This document shows positions 1 through 6,982 of a DNA stretch of 64,000 nucleotides, in pieces. This DNA is from Lachnospiraceae bacterium MD308. GTDB taxonomy: Bacteria > Bacillota > Clostridia > Lachnospirales > Lachnospiraceae. The notes under the pieces were generated by a model. That model searched no databases. It worked only from the letters and a program-made list of their open reading frames with translations, and was not told the origin of the DNA. The DNA is taken from NCBI GenBank assembly GCA_000403475.2, contig KE159797.1, positions 313,144-377,143 on the forward strand, written 5' to 3'. The translations under genes and the position numbers were made by a program. Within the stretch, counting starts at the first letter, position 1. The number at the start of each line of letters is the position of its first letter.

Positions 1-55
1 ATAGTCTCTCTCCTTGTTCATATGATTTTCACAAACTTTTCACAAACGAGGACGT

Positions 56-87
56 AAAAAACCGCCCTCTACGCTGTAAAGGGCGAT
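56..87 (-). terminator. T-box intrinsic terminator
   Basis: A CGCCCT/AGGGCG stem (63-68 with 80-85) is followed on the reverse strand by a run of six U (complement of 56-61). It lies directly after the T-box core, so uncharged tRNA would favour the competing antiterminator. Confidence 0.85.
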
Positions 88-330
88 TTATCATCGCGGT
101 ACCACCTTTATTTATATAGAAGAAACACTCTCTATATCTCATCTTATTCGATAACGGGAACGACTCCGGGACTGCCTATTTTCTGCGTCCTGCTCCACAC
201 GCAGCAGTTCAGCGATCCGGCTCAAAAGCTACCTTCCGCACCTTACATTCTGAAACGGCTCTCAGCCACTTTGCCGCTCTCTCTGTCAGCGTAGGGATGC
301 GTACTCCTCTTTTTCACAGCCTTTATGGTT
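56..330 (-). promoter_or_regulatory. T-box leader (tRNA-sensing), downstream gene off the left edge
   Basis: The reverse strand carries the T-box core UGGUACCGCG (complement of 95-104) followed by a terminator hairpin. An AGUA-box-like element (complement of 302-305) lies upstream, as expected for Stem I. The bulge opposite it contains GGUA (complement of 230-233), so the specifier could be GUA (Val) or GGU (Gly). The variable T-box base is U, which pairs with a discriminator A. That fits tRNA-Val and not tRNA-Gly, so valS is the better guess for the gene beyond position 1. The element itself is clear; the amino acid is inference. Confidence 0.88.
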
Positions 331-359
331 TTTAAACTATTGACTATCATAGCCATATG

Positions 360-494
360 GCAACGATTTGTCAAGGAAATTCCGCTTATTTCAGAAAGTC
401 TTAAGAGTTGGGAGGACGCTCCGACGGAGCTGTGGGTGGCTGGTTGGAGGTATTAGATAGTTTGTGTTATTACATAATAAAACGAAAAGTACTA
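360..494. other. Intergenic gap with no recognised feature
   Basis: Between the start of the T-box leader and the toxin promoter I see no convincing reading frame or RNA. The T-box gene's own promoter should lie near 335-400 on the reverse strand, but no strong -35/-10 pair stood out. Confidence 0.5.
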
Positions 495-523
495 TTGAAT
501 ATGTTGTCTAGGTGTGCTAGAAT
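495..523 (+). promoter_or_regulatory. Promoter of type I toxin mRNA, copy 1
   Basis: TTGAAT (495-500) and TAGAAT (518-523) are separated by exactly 17 bp. The predicted start of transcription is near 530. Copy 2 of the module has the same spacing and the same -10 hexamer. Confidence 0.8.
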
Positions 524-555
524 CCGTTCAAGGAACTCATGACAGGAGTGGCAGT

Positions 556-598
556 CTCCCTGGTGTAATGTCCGGTTCGCCGGGTACATAGAAGGGAG
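556..598 (+). promoter_or_regulatory. Shine-Dalgarno-sequestering leader structure, copy 1
   Basis: CUCCCU (556-561) can pair perfectly with AGGGAG (593-598), which is the core of the toxin Shine-Dalgarno. The stem encloses a small CCGG-UUCG-CCGG hairpin (572-583 with its loop). The same arrangement occurs in copy 2 with different loop bases. This is typical of type I toxin mRNAs, where the full-length transcript is poorly translated. The pairing is read directly; the effect on translation is inferred. Confidence 0.65.
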
Positions 599-607
599 GT
601 GCGTAAT

Positions 608-733
608 ATGACAGCTTTTGAAATCATTACGATTTTTCTTGGTACATTAACTTTGTTGTGTACCTTTGGCAGTCTGTTGGTTGCGTGTCTTTCCTTTCTC
701 TCCAGAGACAAGGATAAGAAAGACAAAAAATAA
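608..733 (+). CDS. Type I toxin-like small membrane peptide, copy 1 (holin-like toxin family)
   Basis: A 41-residue peptide too short for routine gene calling. It has a polar start (MTAFE), one hydrophobic segment at about residues 6-31, and a highly charged tail (RDKDKKDKK). A strong GGGAGG ribosome binding site ends 8 bases before the ATG. Size, single span and basic tail match small membrane toxins of the TxpA/BsrG and putative holin-like toxin groups. A promoter, a self-pairing leader and a convergent antisense RNA surround it. The homologue at 41706-41831 has the same length and shares the start and tail pattern. Toxicity is inferred from architecture. Confidence 0.8.
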   Translation: MTAFEIITIFLGTLTLLCTFGSLLVACLSFLSRDKDKKDKK

Positions 734-855
734 TGCCCATCCTGTCGCAAGCAGGATGGGCGCCTCTCACTGAGAGGTAATTCCACCACTTGGGAAACTC
801 CACTTTTGGAGTGAAGTTCCGCAGAAAGGCATCTGTTGACGCAGATGTCTTTCTT
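725..855 (-). ncRNA. Antisense antitoxin RNA, copy 1
   Basis: A reverse-strand promoter at 862-890 would start an RNA near 855. It would end at the hairpin 735-761 followed by a U-rich run. The RNA, about 130 nt, covers the last codons, stop and 3' UTR of the toxin mRNA. It folds into a 5' hairpin (842-849 with 829-835), a CUCCA/UGGAG hairpin, a CCUCUC/GAGAGG hairpin and the terminator. The middle two hairpins are almost identical in copy 2. Convergent 3'-end overlap is the txpA/RatA and bsrG/SR4 layout. Confidence 0.75.
735..761 (-). terminator. Terminator of antitoxin RNA, copy 1
   Basis: A ten-base-pair stem GCCCATCCTG/CAGGATGGGC (735-744 with 752-761) is followed on the reverse strand by ATTATTTTTT. 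It lies immediately past the toxin stop codon. Confidence 0.8.
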
Positions 856-857
856 TT
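825..857 (+). terminator. Terminator of toxin mRNA, copy 1
   Basis: An AAAGGCATCTG arm (825-835) pairs with CAGATGTCTTT (842-852), and a T-rich stretch follows. The toxin mRNA would run from about 530 to 857 and overlap the antitoxin throughout the latter's length. Confidence 0.7.
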
Positions 858-861
858 GTTA

Positions 862-890
862 AGTATAACACGTGTTTTAAGGGATTTCAA
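862..890 (-). promoter_or_regulatory. Promoter of antitoxin RNA, copy 1
   Basis: Reading the reverse strand, TTGAAA (885-890) and TATACT (862-867) are 17 bp apart. This is close to the sigma-A consensus and stronger than the toxin promoter, as expected for an antitoxin RNA that must be in excess. Confidence 0.82.
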
Positions 891-946
891 GGAGTTTACA
901 AATGTTTCTGGCAGCTTATCTGCCGCGAACGAAACACGTATCTATT

Positions 947-1147
947 CTAATCCCCGAATCCTTTCCGCAGCAGGTCAACTACGTCCTCATCAACAAATAT
1001 CTTATCAAGATATCCCTTTAAATATTTCTCAGCAACCTGCTGGCATTGTACTGCAAGCTGATTGTAAAATGTGTTTCCCATGGCAACCACGGATTCCAAA
1101 TACTGCAGATCATTCTCGGCAATATCCAAATAGGTATTCTTTATCAT
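947..1147 (-). pseudogene. Truncated HEPN-domain protein
   Basis: The 66 residues resemble the first half of a HEPN domain: an amphipathic helix with the motif AVQCQQVAEKYLKGYL, typical of HEPN partners of minimal nucleotidyltransferases. Full members run about 120-130 residues and carry an R-x4-6-H ribonuclease motif in the second half. Here the frame ends in an unrelated tail (RKGFGD) and no such motif is present. The ATG overlaps the stop of the MNT gene by 4 nt (ATGA), the normal operon arrangement. Homology stops close to the antitoxin promoter at 862-890, which suggests a deletion or insertion at that point. The product is probably inactive. Confidence 0.7.
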
Positions 1148-1512
1148 CCGAGCACCTCCAAAATCATCTTTTTTTCGCGGTTCACAACATTCTCGAAAAC
1201 ACCCTGCATCCCTTCCGATGCCTCATTTTTATAGACAACATCTGTTCTGACCCCATTTATCGGCTCGTCCAATGACCAGCGTATATCGGCGGCAAGCGCC
1301 CTGTCGCTGATTTTCTGCTCCGTAACTACCATAAGATCCACGTCACTGCTGCTCCTGACATTTCCCCGCGCGCAGCTCCCAAAAAGATACACCCTTTTCA
1401 GGCCTGCAATGTCTCTTTCCAGCAGATAGCGTATGTCATGCTCTATTTTTTCAATGAATCTGCCGGGCAAATTTTCATAATTCTCTTTATATATTTTGAC
1501 ATTTTGACTCAA
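1144..1512 (-). CDS. MNT-type nucleotidyltransferase (antitoxin partner of HEPN)
   Basis: A minimal nucleotidyltransferase of about 122 residues. It shows the GSxxxG motif (GSCARG, about 45-50), the metal-binding DVD (about 57-59) and a third acidic residue in TDVV (about 91). In HEPN-MNT pairs this enzyme modifies and neutralises the HEPN ribonuclease. The chosen start is TTG at 1512, because GGAGG lies 7 bases upstream; an ATG at 1530 lies before that site and is less likely. With its HEPN partner truncated it may be an orphan. Confidence 0.75.
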   Translation of the reverse strand: MSQNVKIYKENYENLPGRFIEKIEHDIRYLLERDIAGLKRVYLFGSCARGNVRSSSDVDLMVVTEQKISDRALAADIRWSLDEPINGVRTDVVYKNEASEGMQGVFENVVNREKKMILEVLG

Positions 1513-1548
1513 GACAACGCCTCCAGGCATTTATTTCACATATACATT

Positions 1549-2394
1549 TTATCCAAAATCCTTAAATCGAAACCTAAGCGCCAGCGCCTCCTTCGGGCAG
1601 CACACCGTACATTTCCCGCAGCGGATGCACTCCGCAGAGTTTGGAGCTTTTACAGGGTCAACGTCCATAGGGCACTCGACATGGCATTTCCCGCAGGAGA
1701 TGCATTTTTCTTTATCCACGTCCATATGGTAAATGCTGATTTTATTCAGGATGCCGTAAATAGCACCTAGCGGGCACATTACCTTGCAGAAAAAACGGCA
1801 GATGACGATGCACCCGGCCAGCGTCAATACCAAGATAAATGCCTTTACGGAAAACAGTGCGCCGATTGTCCTTCTAAGCTCCGGATGGGTGGCGAGAAGA
1901 GGCAGTCCGCCCTCCAGCGTTCCCACCGGGCAGATATACTCGCAGTACGCAGGCGCTCCCATCCCCAGCTCGTTTGTAACCGCCACCGGGAACAGCAGGA
2001 CAAAAAATGCCAAAAGAGCATATTTCACATAAGTAAATCCCTTCCAGAGCTTTTTCTTCGGCGACGGAATTTTATACAGCAATTCCTGTATCAGCCCAAA
2101 GGGGCAGATGTAACCGCAGACTGCCCTTCCGAACAACACGCCCGCTGCCAGCACGAACCCCGTGACATAAAAGCTTACGCTGAAATTCATGGAGCCGCTC
2201 ACTGCCTGCATGGCTCCTATAGGGCAGGACAGCCTCGCCGCCGGGCAGGAATAGCAGTTCATCCCTGGGTTGCAGAATTGTTTCCACTTACCCTTATAGA
2301 GCTGACCGCCGGCAAAATTTTGAAGATATGTATTCGAATAGCCAAATGCGGCAATCTGAATGATTTTCCTTTTTATTTCCTGACTGATTCTCAT
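1549..2394 (-). CDS. Membrane 4Fe-4S ferredoxin protein (NapH/CcoG-like)
   Basis: A 281-residue membrane iron-sulfur protein. The N-terminal region has paired cysteine motifs (C41, C47, C50, C57). Three CxxxCP motifs (C93/C97, C151/C155, C203/C207) sit at membrane boundaries, as in NapH-type polytopic proteins. The C-terminus is a two-cluster ferredoxin with cysteines 231/234/237/241 and 256/259/262/266. Its likely role is electron transfer between a cytoplasmic or membrane donor and an extracytoplasmic acceptor. It follows the CXXC peptide and TlpA genes with almost no gap, so thiol redox partners outside the membrane are plausible. The start at 2394 avoids overlap with the upstream stop. 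Confidence 0.8.
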   Translation of the reverse strand: MRISQEIKRKIIQIAAFGYSNTYLQNFAGGQLYKGKWKQFCNPGMNCYSCPAARLSCPIGAMQAVSGSMNFSVSFYVTGFVLAAGVLFGRAVCGYICPFGLIQELLYKIPSPKKKLWKGFTYVKYALLAFFVLLFPVAVTNELGMGAPAYCEYICPVGTLEGGLPLLATHPELRRTIGALFSVKAFILVLTLAGCIVICRFFCKVMCPLGAIYGILNKISIYHMDVDKEKCISCGKCHVECPMDVDPVKAPNSAECIRCGKCTVCCPKEALALRFRFKDFG

Positions 2395-2398
2395 AAGC

Positions 2399-2560
2399 TT
2401 ACCCCAATCCAATACATTCCAGGCAGACATTGACCGCCTTCCCGAATACCACGGGCACTTCCCCTCTGTAAACTCCCCACGCCATCAGACAGGCAGCGGC
2501 GAGAGAGACAAGTACACGGGCTGCCTGTTTTTTCTGATTCAAGGTTTTACTCCAACGCAT
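2399..2560 (-). CDS. CD1871A-family CXXC-motif peptide
   Basis: A 53-residue peptide with one transmembrane segment (about 14-30), then the conserved stretch YRGEVPVV and a terminal CLEC motif (46-49). I recognise this as the CD1871A-type CXXC small protein of Clostridia. Its ATG lies within the last codons of the upstream TlpA gene (14-nt overlap), and its stop is 5 bases from the next start. Translational coupling is therefore likely. The function is unknown; the adjacent thioredoxin-like and Fe-S proteins suggest a thiol-electron relay. Confidence 0.75.
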   Translation of the reverse strand: MRWSKTLNQKKQAARVLVSLAAACLMAWGVYRGEVPVVFGKAVNVCLECIGLG

Positions 2561-3113
2561 CAAGATACCCCTCCACAAAACTCTTATAGCCTGCCACATC
2601 TGCGCCGACGATCGGGCTGCCTATGAATTTACCGTCCTTGTCCACGAAAAATGTAGTCGGAACCCCGACAATCTCCCGGATGACAGGGTTAAATTCTTCT
2701 CCTGCCACCAGGTTTGCAAATTTCACCCCCGTCTTTTCCACAATCTGCTGCGCCAGGGCATACTGGTCGGAATCCTCCGACGGCACATCCGTTACAATAC
2801 CTATAATCCGGACATTTTCCGGCATAGACTCTGACCATTCCGCCAGCTCCGGCATTTCATTGATACACGGGCTGCAATAAGTTGCCCAGAAATTAATCAC
2901 TGTAATATCCGCCTCTGAGAAAATGTCGTTCGTGACGGTATTCCCTTCAAGGTCTTTCACAGAAAACTCCGGCAGGGGCTCCGGGTTCTCAGGTTCCTCT
3001 AACACAGACTCTATTATCTCCTTCTCCTCCCCGGCACCGACTTCCTTCTGGCTGCATCCAAAGGTGCAAAAACAAAGCAAAAAAGTTAAAAATAATACTG
3101 TCATTTTTTTCAT
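2547..3113 (-). CDS. TlpA-like thioredoxin-fold lipoprotein
   Basis: A 188-residue lipoprotein with a hydrophobic signal and lipobox Cys-20 (TFGC). An acidic linker leads to a TlpA/AhpC-TSA fold with active site WATYCSPC (Cys-80/Cys-83), followed by the cis-proline region VPTTF. It would be an extracytoplasmic disulfide reductase or redoxin tethered to the membrane. The start at 3113 puts the ATG just before the signal peptide; a longer frame to 3149 lacks signal character. It is the first gene of the trio with the CXXC peptide and the Fe-S membrane protein. Confidence 0.85.
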   Translation of the reverse strand: MKKMTVLFLTFLLCFCTFGCSQKEVGAGEEKEIIESVLEEPENPEPLPEFSVKDLEGNTVTNDIFSEADITVINFWATYCSPCINEMPELAEWSESMPENVRIIGIVTDVPSEDSDQYALAQQIVEKTGVKFANLVAGEEFNPVIREIVGVPTTFFVDKDGKFIGSPIVGADVAGYKSFVEGYLDALE

Positions 3114-3189
3114 CGCAAATCCCTCCTGTCTACTATTATATCTTATCACGCATATTAATCAACAGAAAAAAGAGCCGCAGGCTACACGC

Positions 3190-3714
3190 TCATCCTCTCT
3201 TTTTCGTCTCCTCCACCAGATACCCTTTCTCCCGCAGCACCTCTTCAACGCTGTCTAATATCTCCTCATTCTCCGCCTCAACTGTGTGATAGTGATAATT
3301 GGAAGTAATATTTTTAAGAGGGCTTGACTTTCCAAGCCGGATATTTTCCATAAATTCCATCACCTTTTTCCGGGAGTTGATGCCAAGGCGCGCCTCCATC
3401 CGCCCGTAGACCCGGTGGTTTATCATGACATTCACCATTTTCCCGCCAAGGTCAACGACCGCGCACAGCTCATCCTCCATCTGCTCATCCGTATGGCTCA
3501 CCTTGAACACTCTCTGCGCTGCATGAGGAGCATTCACGATATATCCCCGGTTCGTGGCAATGATATCTATCCCCGCCTCGCGGATCAGCGCCATGTCCTG
3601 CACGATCACCTGGCGGCTCACGTCGCAGAGCCTTGCCAGCTCTTTCGCCGGAACCGGCTCTTTGCTCTCACTGATGATGCGGATAATCTCCCGTCTCCGT
3701 TCTACTTTTGTCAT
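3190..3714 (-). CDS. niaR: Niacin-responsive repressor of NAD genes (HTH_11 + 3H domain)
   Basis: A 174-residue protein with an N-terminal winged helix (about 6-58) followed by a 3H ligand-binding domain with the characteristic histidines (H74, H100, H141/H143). NiaR/YrxA proteins repress de novo NAD synthesis and niacin uptake when nicotinate is present. The gene lies 12 bp after nadC and ends the nadA-nadB-nadC-niaR run, so it probably represses its own operon. Confidence 0.9.
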   Translation of the reverse strand: MTKVERRREIIRIISESKEPVPAKELARLCDVSRQVIVQDMALIREAGIDIIATNRGYIVNAPHAAQRVFKVSHTDEQMEDELCAVVDLGGKMVNVMINHRVYGRMEARLGINSRKKVMEFMENIRLGKSSPLKNITSNYHYHTVEAENEEILDSVEEVLREKGYLVEETKKRG

Positions 3715-3726
3715 ACGGCTCCCTCC

Positions 3727-4578
3727 TTATACTGCATGAAGATTCTTCAACGAAATATCCAGTATCGGCGCAGAGTGCGTCAGCGCCCCGCTGGAAATAT
3801 AATCAACCCCAAGGGAAGTAAGCCTTTCGATATTCTCCTTCGTCACATTTCCCGAGCACTCCGTCTCTGCCCGTCCCCCTATCAGCTCAATAGCCTTTTG
3901 CATTTCCTCCGGAGACATATTGTCAAGCATGATAATATCAGCCCCTGCCTCCACAGCCTCCTTTACCATATCAAGATTCTCCGTCTCCACCTCAATCTTC
4001 CTGACGAAAGGCGCATAAGCCTTTGCCATTTCAACCGCTTTAGCCACGCTGCCCGCCGCCCCGATATGATTATCTTTCAAAAGCACTCCGTCGGACAGAT
4101 TGTAGCGGTGATTGTATCCGCCGCCCACGCGCACCGCGTATTTTTCAAAAATACGCATATTCGGGGTCGTCTTTCTCGTATCCAAAAGCTTTGTCCTGCT
4201 CCCGGCGAGGAGCTTTGCCACTTGATGGGTATAAGTCGCAATGCCGCTCATCCTCTGCAGAAAATTTAACGCCACCCGCTCTCCTGATAAGAGCACGCGG
4301 ATATCTCCCCGGAGAATTCCCATCTTCTCCCCTTTCCTCACCTCGTCTCCGTCCTTGCAGAAGAAGGTAATCTCCATCTGGTCATTCAAAAGCTCAAAAA
4401 CCCGGCGGAACACCCCGAGTCCGGCGATAATCCCATCCTGCTTGCATATAAGCTCCACCTCTCCTTTCACCGCTTCCTTCATTACCGAATTCGTCGTAAC
4501 ATCCTCGCTGGAAATATCCTCCTTAAGCGCCTCCATAATCAAATGATCAGCCTGCAGCCGCATCGTTATCTCATTCAT
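3727..4578 (-). CDS. nadC: Nicotinate-nucleotide pyrophosphorylase (carboxylating)
   Basis: A 283-residue quinolinate phosphoribosyltransferase that converts quinolinate and PRPP to nicotinate mononucleotide, CO2 and PPi. Visible motifs are RVALNFLQRMSGIAT (101-115), DTRKTTPN (133-140), GGGYNHRYNLSD (152-163) and LKDNH (167-171), which carry the quinolinate- and phosphate-binding basic residues. Length is normal for the family. It lies 7 bp after nadB. Confidence 0.95.
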   Translation of the reverse strand: MNEITMRLQADHLIMEALKEDISSEDVTTNSVMKEAVKGEVELICKQDGIIAGLGVFRRVFELLNDQMEITFFCKDGDEVRKGEKMGILRGDIRVLLSGERVALNFLQRMSGIATYTHQVAKLLAGSRTKLLDTRKTTPNMRIFEKYAVRVGGGYNHRYNLSDGVLLKDNHIGAAGSVAKAVEMAKAYAPFVRKIEVETENLDMVKEAVEAGADIIMLDNMSPEEMQKAIELIGGRAETECSGNVTKENIERLTSLGVDYISSGALTHSAPILDISLKNLHAV

Positions 4579-4585
4579 CGCAAAC

Positions 4586-5872
4586 TTACTCCTCTCTTAT
4601 TTCTCTGTCCTTTTTTATCTTTTTTGCCGCCCGCTTTGCAAACACAAGGCTTTCAAGCAGTGAATTGCTGGCCAGCCGGTTCGCGCCGTGTACGCCGTTG
4701 CAGCTCGTCTCACCCACCGCATAGAGATTTTCCATAGAACTTTTACTGTCCGAATCTACCCAGATTCCTCCCATGAAATAATGCTGCGCCGGAACTACCG
4801 GGATGCATTCCCTGGTCACGTCATATCCTTCCTCCAGACAACGCTCATATATATGAGGGAAATGTTTTAAAATCTTTTCTTTGTCAATATGCTCCATGGA
4901 AAGCCATACATAGTCTGTTCCGTCTTCCTCCATCTGCCGCCGGATAGCCTTTGCCACCACATCCCGGGGAAGAAGTTCGTTGACAAACCGTTCTTTCTTT
5001 TTATTGTAAAGCACAGCACCCTCTCCCCGCACCGACTCGGATATCAGGAATCTCCTCCCCGGTTTCTTCGAGTACAGCGTCGTAGGGTGGAACTGCACAT
5101 AATCAAGGTTCTCCAGACGAATCTTGTGCCTCCTTGCAATTTCGACGGCATCCCCCGTCAAGTGCGGATAATTCGTGGAGTGTTTGTAACGCCCGCCGAT
5201 CCCTCCTGTCGCCAAAACCGTGTCGCGCGCCAGAATCCTGAACTCATCATCTGCACTTCCACGCCACTCCGTTCCGCTCCTGCCTCTTGCATCCTTCTGC
5301 CCCCGTGTCTCTGTACACCCGCCTGCATCCTGCTGCTCCAAAAGCTGTTCTTCTGCGCGAACTTTCTTTCGCGCCGCAACTCCGCAGCATACGCCGTTCC
5401 TTTCTATAATATCGGTCATTTCCGTATATTCTAAAATCGTGATGTTTGCCCTCTCCTTCGCCCGCTCCAAAAGCTTGCTGGTAATCTCCTGCCCGGTTAT
5501 ATCTTCATGGAACAAAATCCTCGGTCTTGAGTGGGCACCCTCTCTTGTATAAATAAACCCACCGTCTTCTTTCGCAAATTCTACGCCGAATTTTACCAGG
5601 TCATGGATCACATCCCTGGAGCCGCGCAGCATTATATCCACCGACTCCTTCCGATTCTCATAATGCCCCGCCCGCATAGTATCTTCAAAATACGCATCAT
5701 AATCTTCATCATCCCGAAGGACACAGATTCCTCCCTGGGCGAGAAAGGAATCACTGCTCTTGGCATCCAACTTCGTGAGCATCACTACACGGATATCTTC
5801 CGGAAGATTCAGCGCGGCAAACAAGCCTCCCACGCCTGTTCCTACTATCACTACATCTGCATTTATGTCCAT
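4586..5872 (-). CDS. nadB: L-aspartate oxidase
   Basis: A 428-residue FAD enzyme that oxidises L-aspartate to iminoaspartate for NadA. It has the N-terminal dinucleotide fold GTGVGG (11-16), HSRPR (114-118), FHEDITGQEI (121-130), ATGGIGG (221-227), and a C-terminal GANRLASNSLLE motif. It is about 100 residues shorter than proteobacterial NadB and lacks their C-terminal helical domain, as in several clostridial versions. A hydrophilic stretch at about 169-209, rich in Gln, Arg, Gly and Glu, looks like an extra insertion in the FAD domain. It sits between nadA and nadC. Confidence 0.93.
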   Translation of the reverse strand: MDINADVVIVGTGVGGLFAALNLPEDIRVVMLTKLDAKSSDSFLAQGGICVLRDDEDYDAYFEDTMRAGHYENRKESVDIMLRGSRDVIHDLVKFGVEFAKEDGGFIYTREGAHSRPRILFHEDITGQEITSKLLERAKERANITILEYTEMTDIIERNGVCCGVAARKKVRAEEQLLEQQDAGGCTETRGQKDARGRSGTEWRGSADDEFRILARDTVLATGGIGGRYKHSTNYPHLTGDAVEIARRHKIRLENLDYVQFHPTTLYSKKPGRRFLISESVRGEGAVLYNKKKERFVNELLPRDVVAKAIRRQMEEDGTDYVWLSMEHIDKEKILKHFPHIYERCLEEGYDVTRECIPVVPAQHYFMGGIWVDSDSKSSMENLYAVGETSCNGVHGANRLASNSLLESLVFAKRAAKKIKKDREIREE

Positions 5873-5890
5873 ATTCCTATCCTCCGCCGG

Positions 5891-6796
5891 TTATCTTGCA
5901 AGCTCCAGCATCCGCTCCAGAGGCCGCCTTGTCTCTTCCCCAGGCTCCGCCTCCATATGTACTTCATTTTCCCCGGTCTTTAATACATGCAGCACCTTCT
6001 CCAGAGTTACCAGTTTCATGTCCGGGCATACCGGAAGAGTATCCGTAAAATAAAATGCCTTGTCCGGATTCTTCTGCTTAAGCTCATGCGCTACGCCCTC
6101 CTCCGTACAGATGATAAATTCCTTCCCTTCACTTTCCGTCGCATATTTGATAATGCCGGACGTACTGCCCACATAGTCCGCAAGCTCAAGCACTGCCTTC
6201 ACGCACTCCGGATGTGCAAGCACCAACGCTCCCGGATGCTCACCCTTTACTTTTTCTATCTCCTCCGTCTGCATCCGTTCATGTGTCGGGCAATATCCTT
6301 CATTGTATATAAAGTTCTTCTCCGGCGCCTGCTCTGCAATAAAATGCGCCAGGTTCCTGTCCGGGACAAAAAAAATGTTCCGGTTCGGCAGTGCCTTCAC
6401 GATCTTTACGGCATTTGCGGATGTCACGCACACGTCTGACAGCCGCTTAAGCTCCGCCGTAGAATTGATATAGCAGACTACCGCCAGATCCTCATACTTC
6501 TCCCGTATCCTGCGGATCGTCTCCTCATCTGCCATATGCGCCATGGGGCAGTCTGCTTTCCCGTCCGGCATCAGAACCGTCTTATCCGGATTCAGAGCTT
6601 TCGCGCTCTCTCCCATAAATGAAACACCGCAGAACACAATTGTCTGTACTCCCGTCTCTGCCGCCGCCTTGCTCAAATAATAAGAATCCCCTACATAATC
6701 TGCGATTTCCTGAACTTCCGGCGCCACATAATAGTGTGCCAGAATCACCGCATTTTTCTCCTTTTTTAACGACTGTATCTCCTCTGTAATTGTCAT
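5891..6796 (-). CDS. nadA: Quinolinate synthase
   Basis: A 301-residue [4Fe-4S] enzyme that condenses iminoaspartate with dihydroxyacetone phosphate to give quinolinate. The three cluster cysteines are visible: C83 (ADCPMAHM), C169 (GYCPTHE) and C257 (PVCPDM). Substrate motifs HYYVAPEVQ (21-29) and STSGI (211-215) are present. It is the first gene of the operon, with an AGGAGG site before the ATG and a sigma-A promoter at 6845-6873. Confidence 0.95.
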   Translation of the reverse strand: MTITEEIQSLKKEKNAVILAHYYVAPEVQEIADYVGDSYYLSKAAAETGVQTIVFCGVSFMGESAKALNPDKTVLMPDGKADCPMAHMADEETIRRIREKYEDLAVVCYINSTAELKRLSDVCVTSANAVKIVKALPNRNIFFVPDRNLAHFIAEQAPEKNFIYNEGYCPTHERMQTEEIEKVKGEHPGALVLAHPECVKAVLELADYVGSTSGIIKYATESEGKEFIICTEEGVAHELKQKNPDKAFYFTDTLPVCPDMKLVTLEKVLHVLKTGENEVHMEAEPGEETRRPLERMLELAR

Positions 6797-6844
6797 TGCA
6801 CGATATCCTCCTGTAAATCATAACAATCCATAGCATTCCGACAC

Positions 6845-6873
6845 AGTATAGCACATATATTTACAGATGACAA
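6845..6873 (-). promoter_or_regulatory. Promoter of nadABC-niaR operon
   Basis: On the reverse strand TTGTCA (6868-6873) and TATACT (6845-6850) are separated by 17 bp, with a predicted start near 6838. The flanking AAGTGTC-TTGTCA sequence overlapping the -35 is a candidate NiaR operator. That assignment is only a guess. Confidence 0.78.
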
Positions 6874-6982
6874 GACACTTGAAACTCATTTCTTTCCTTG
6901 TGTTATGCGTCAAATCATGCTATAAATTAAATAGGATATATTCTTAGAGAACTAAGTATGCAATAATCAGGAGGAATTTGAT

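Noticed and set aside
539-568. A nine-codon upstream frame (MTGVAVSLV, then stop) in the toxin leader, copy 1
   Set aside because: Copy 2 has the same ATG but no equivalent stop, and the spacing from GGAA is too short, so a conserved leader peptide is not supported.
790-1275. A 161-residue open frame on the forward strand
   Set aside because: It lies over the antitoxin RNA region, the HEPN remnant and part of MNT on the other strand, has no ribosome binding site and matches no family.
3415-4269. Long forward-strand frame of 284 codons
   Set aside because: It is antisense to niaR and nadC; its composition (many His, Arg, Leu) is typical of a shadow frame.
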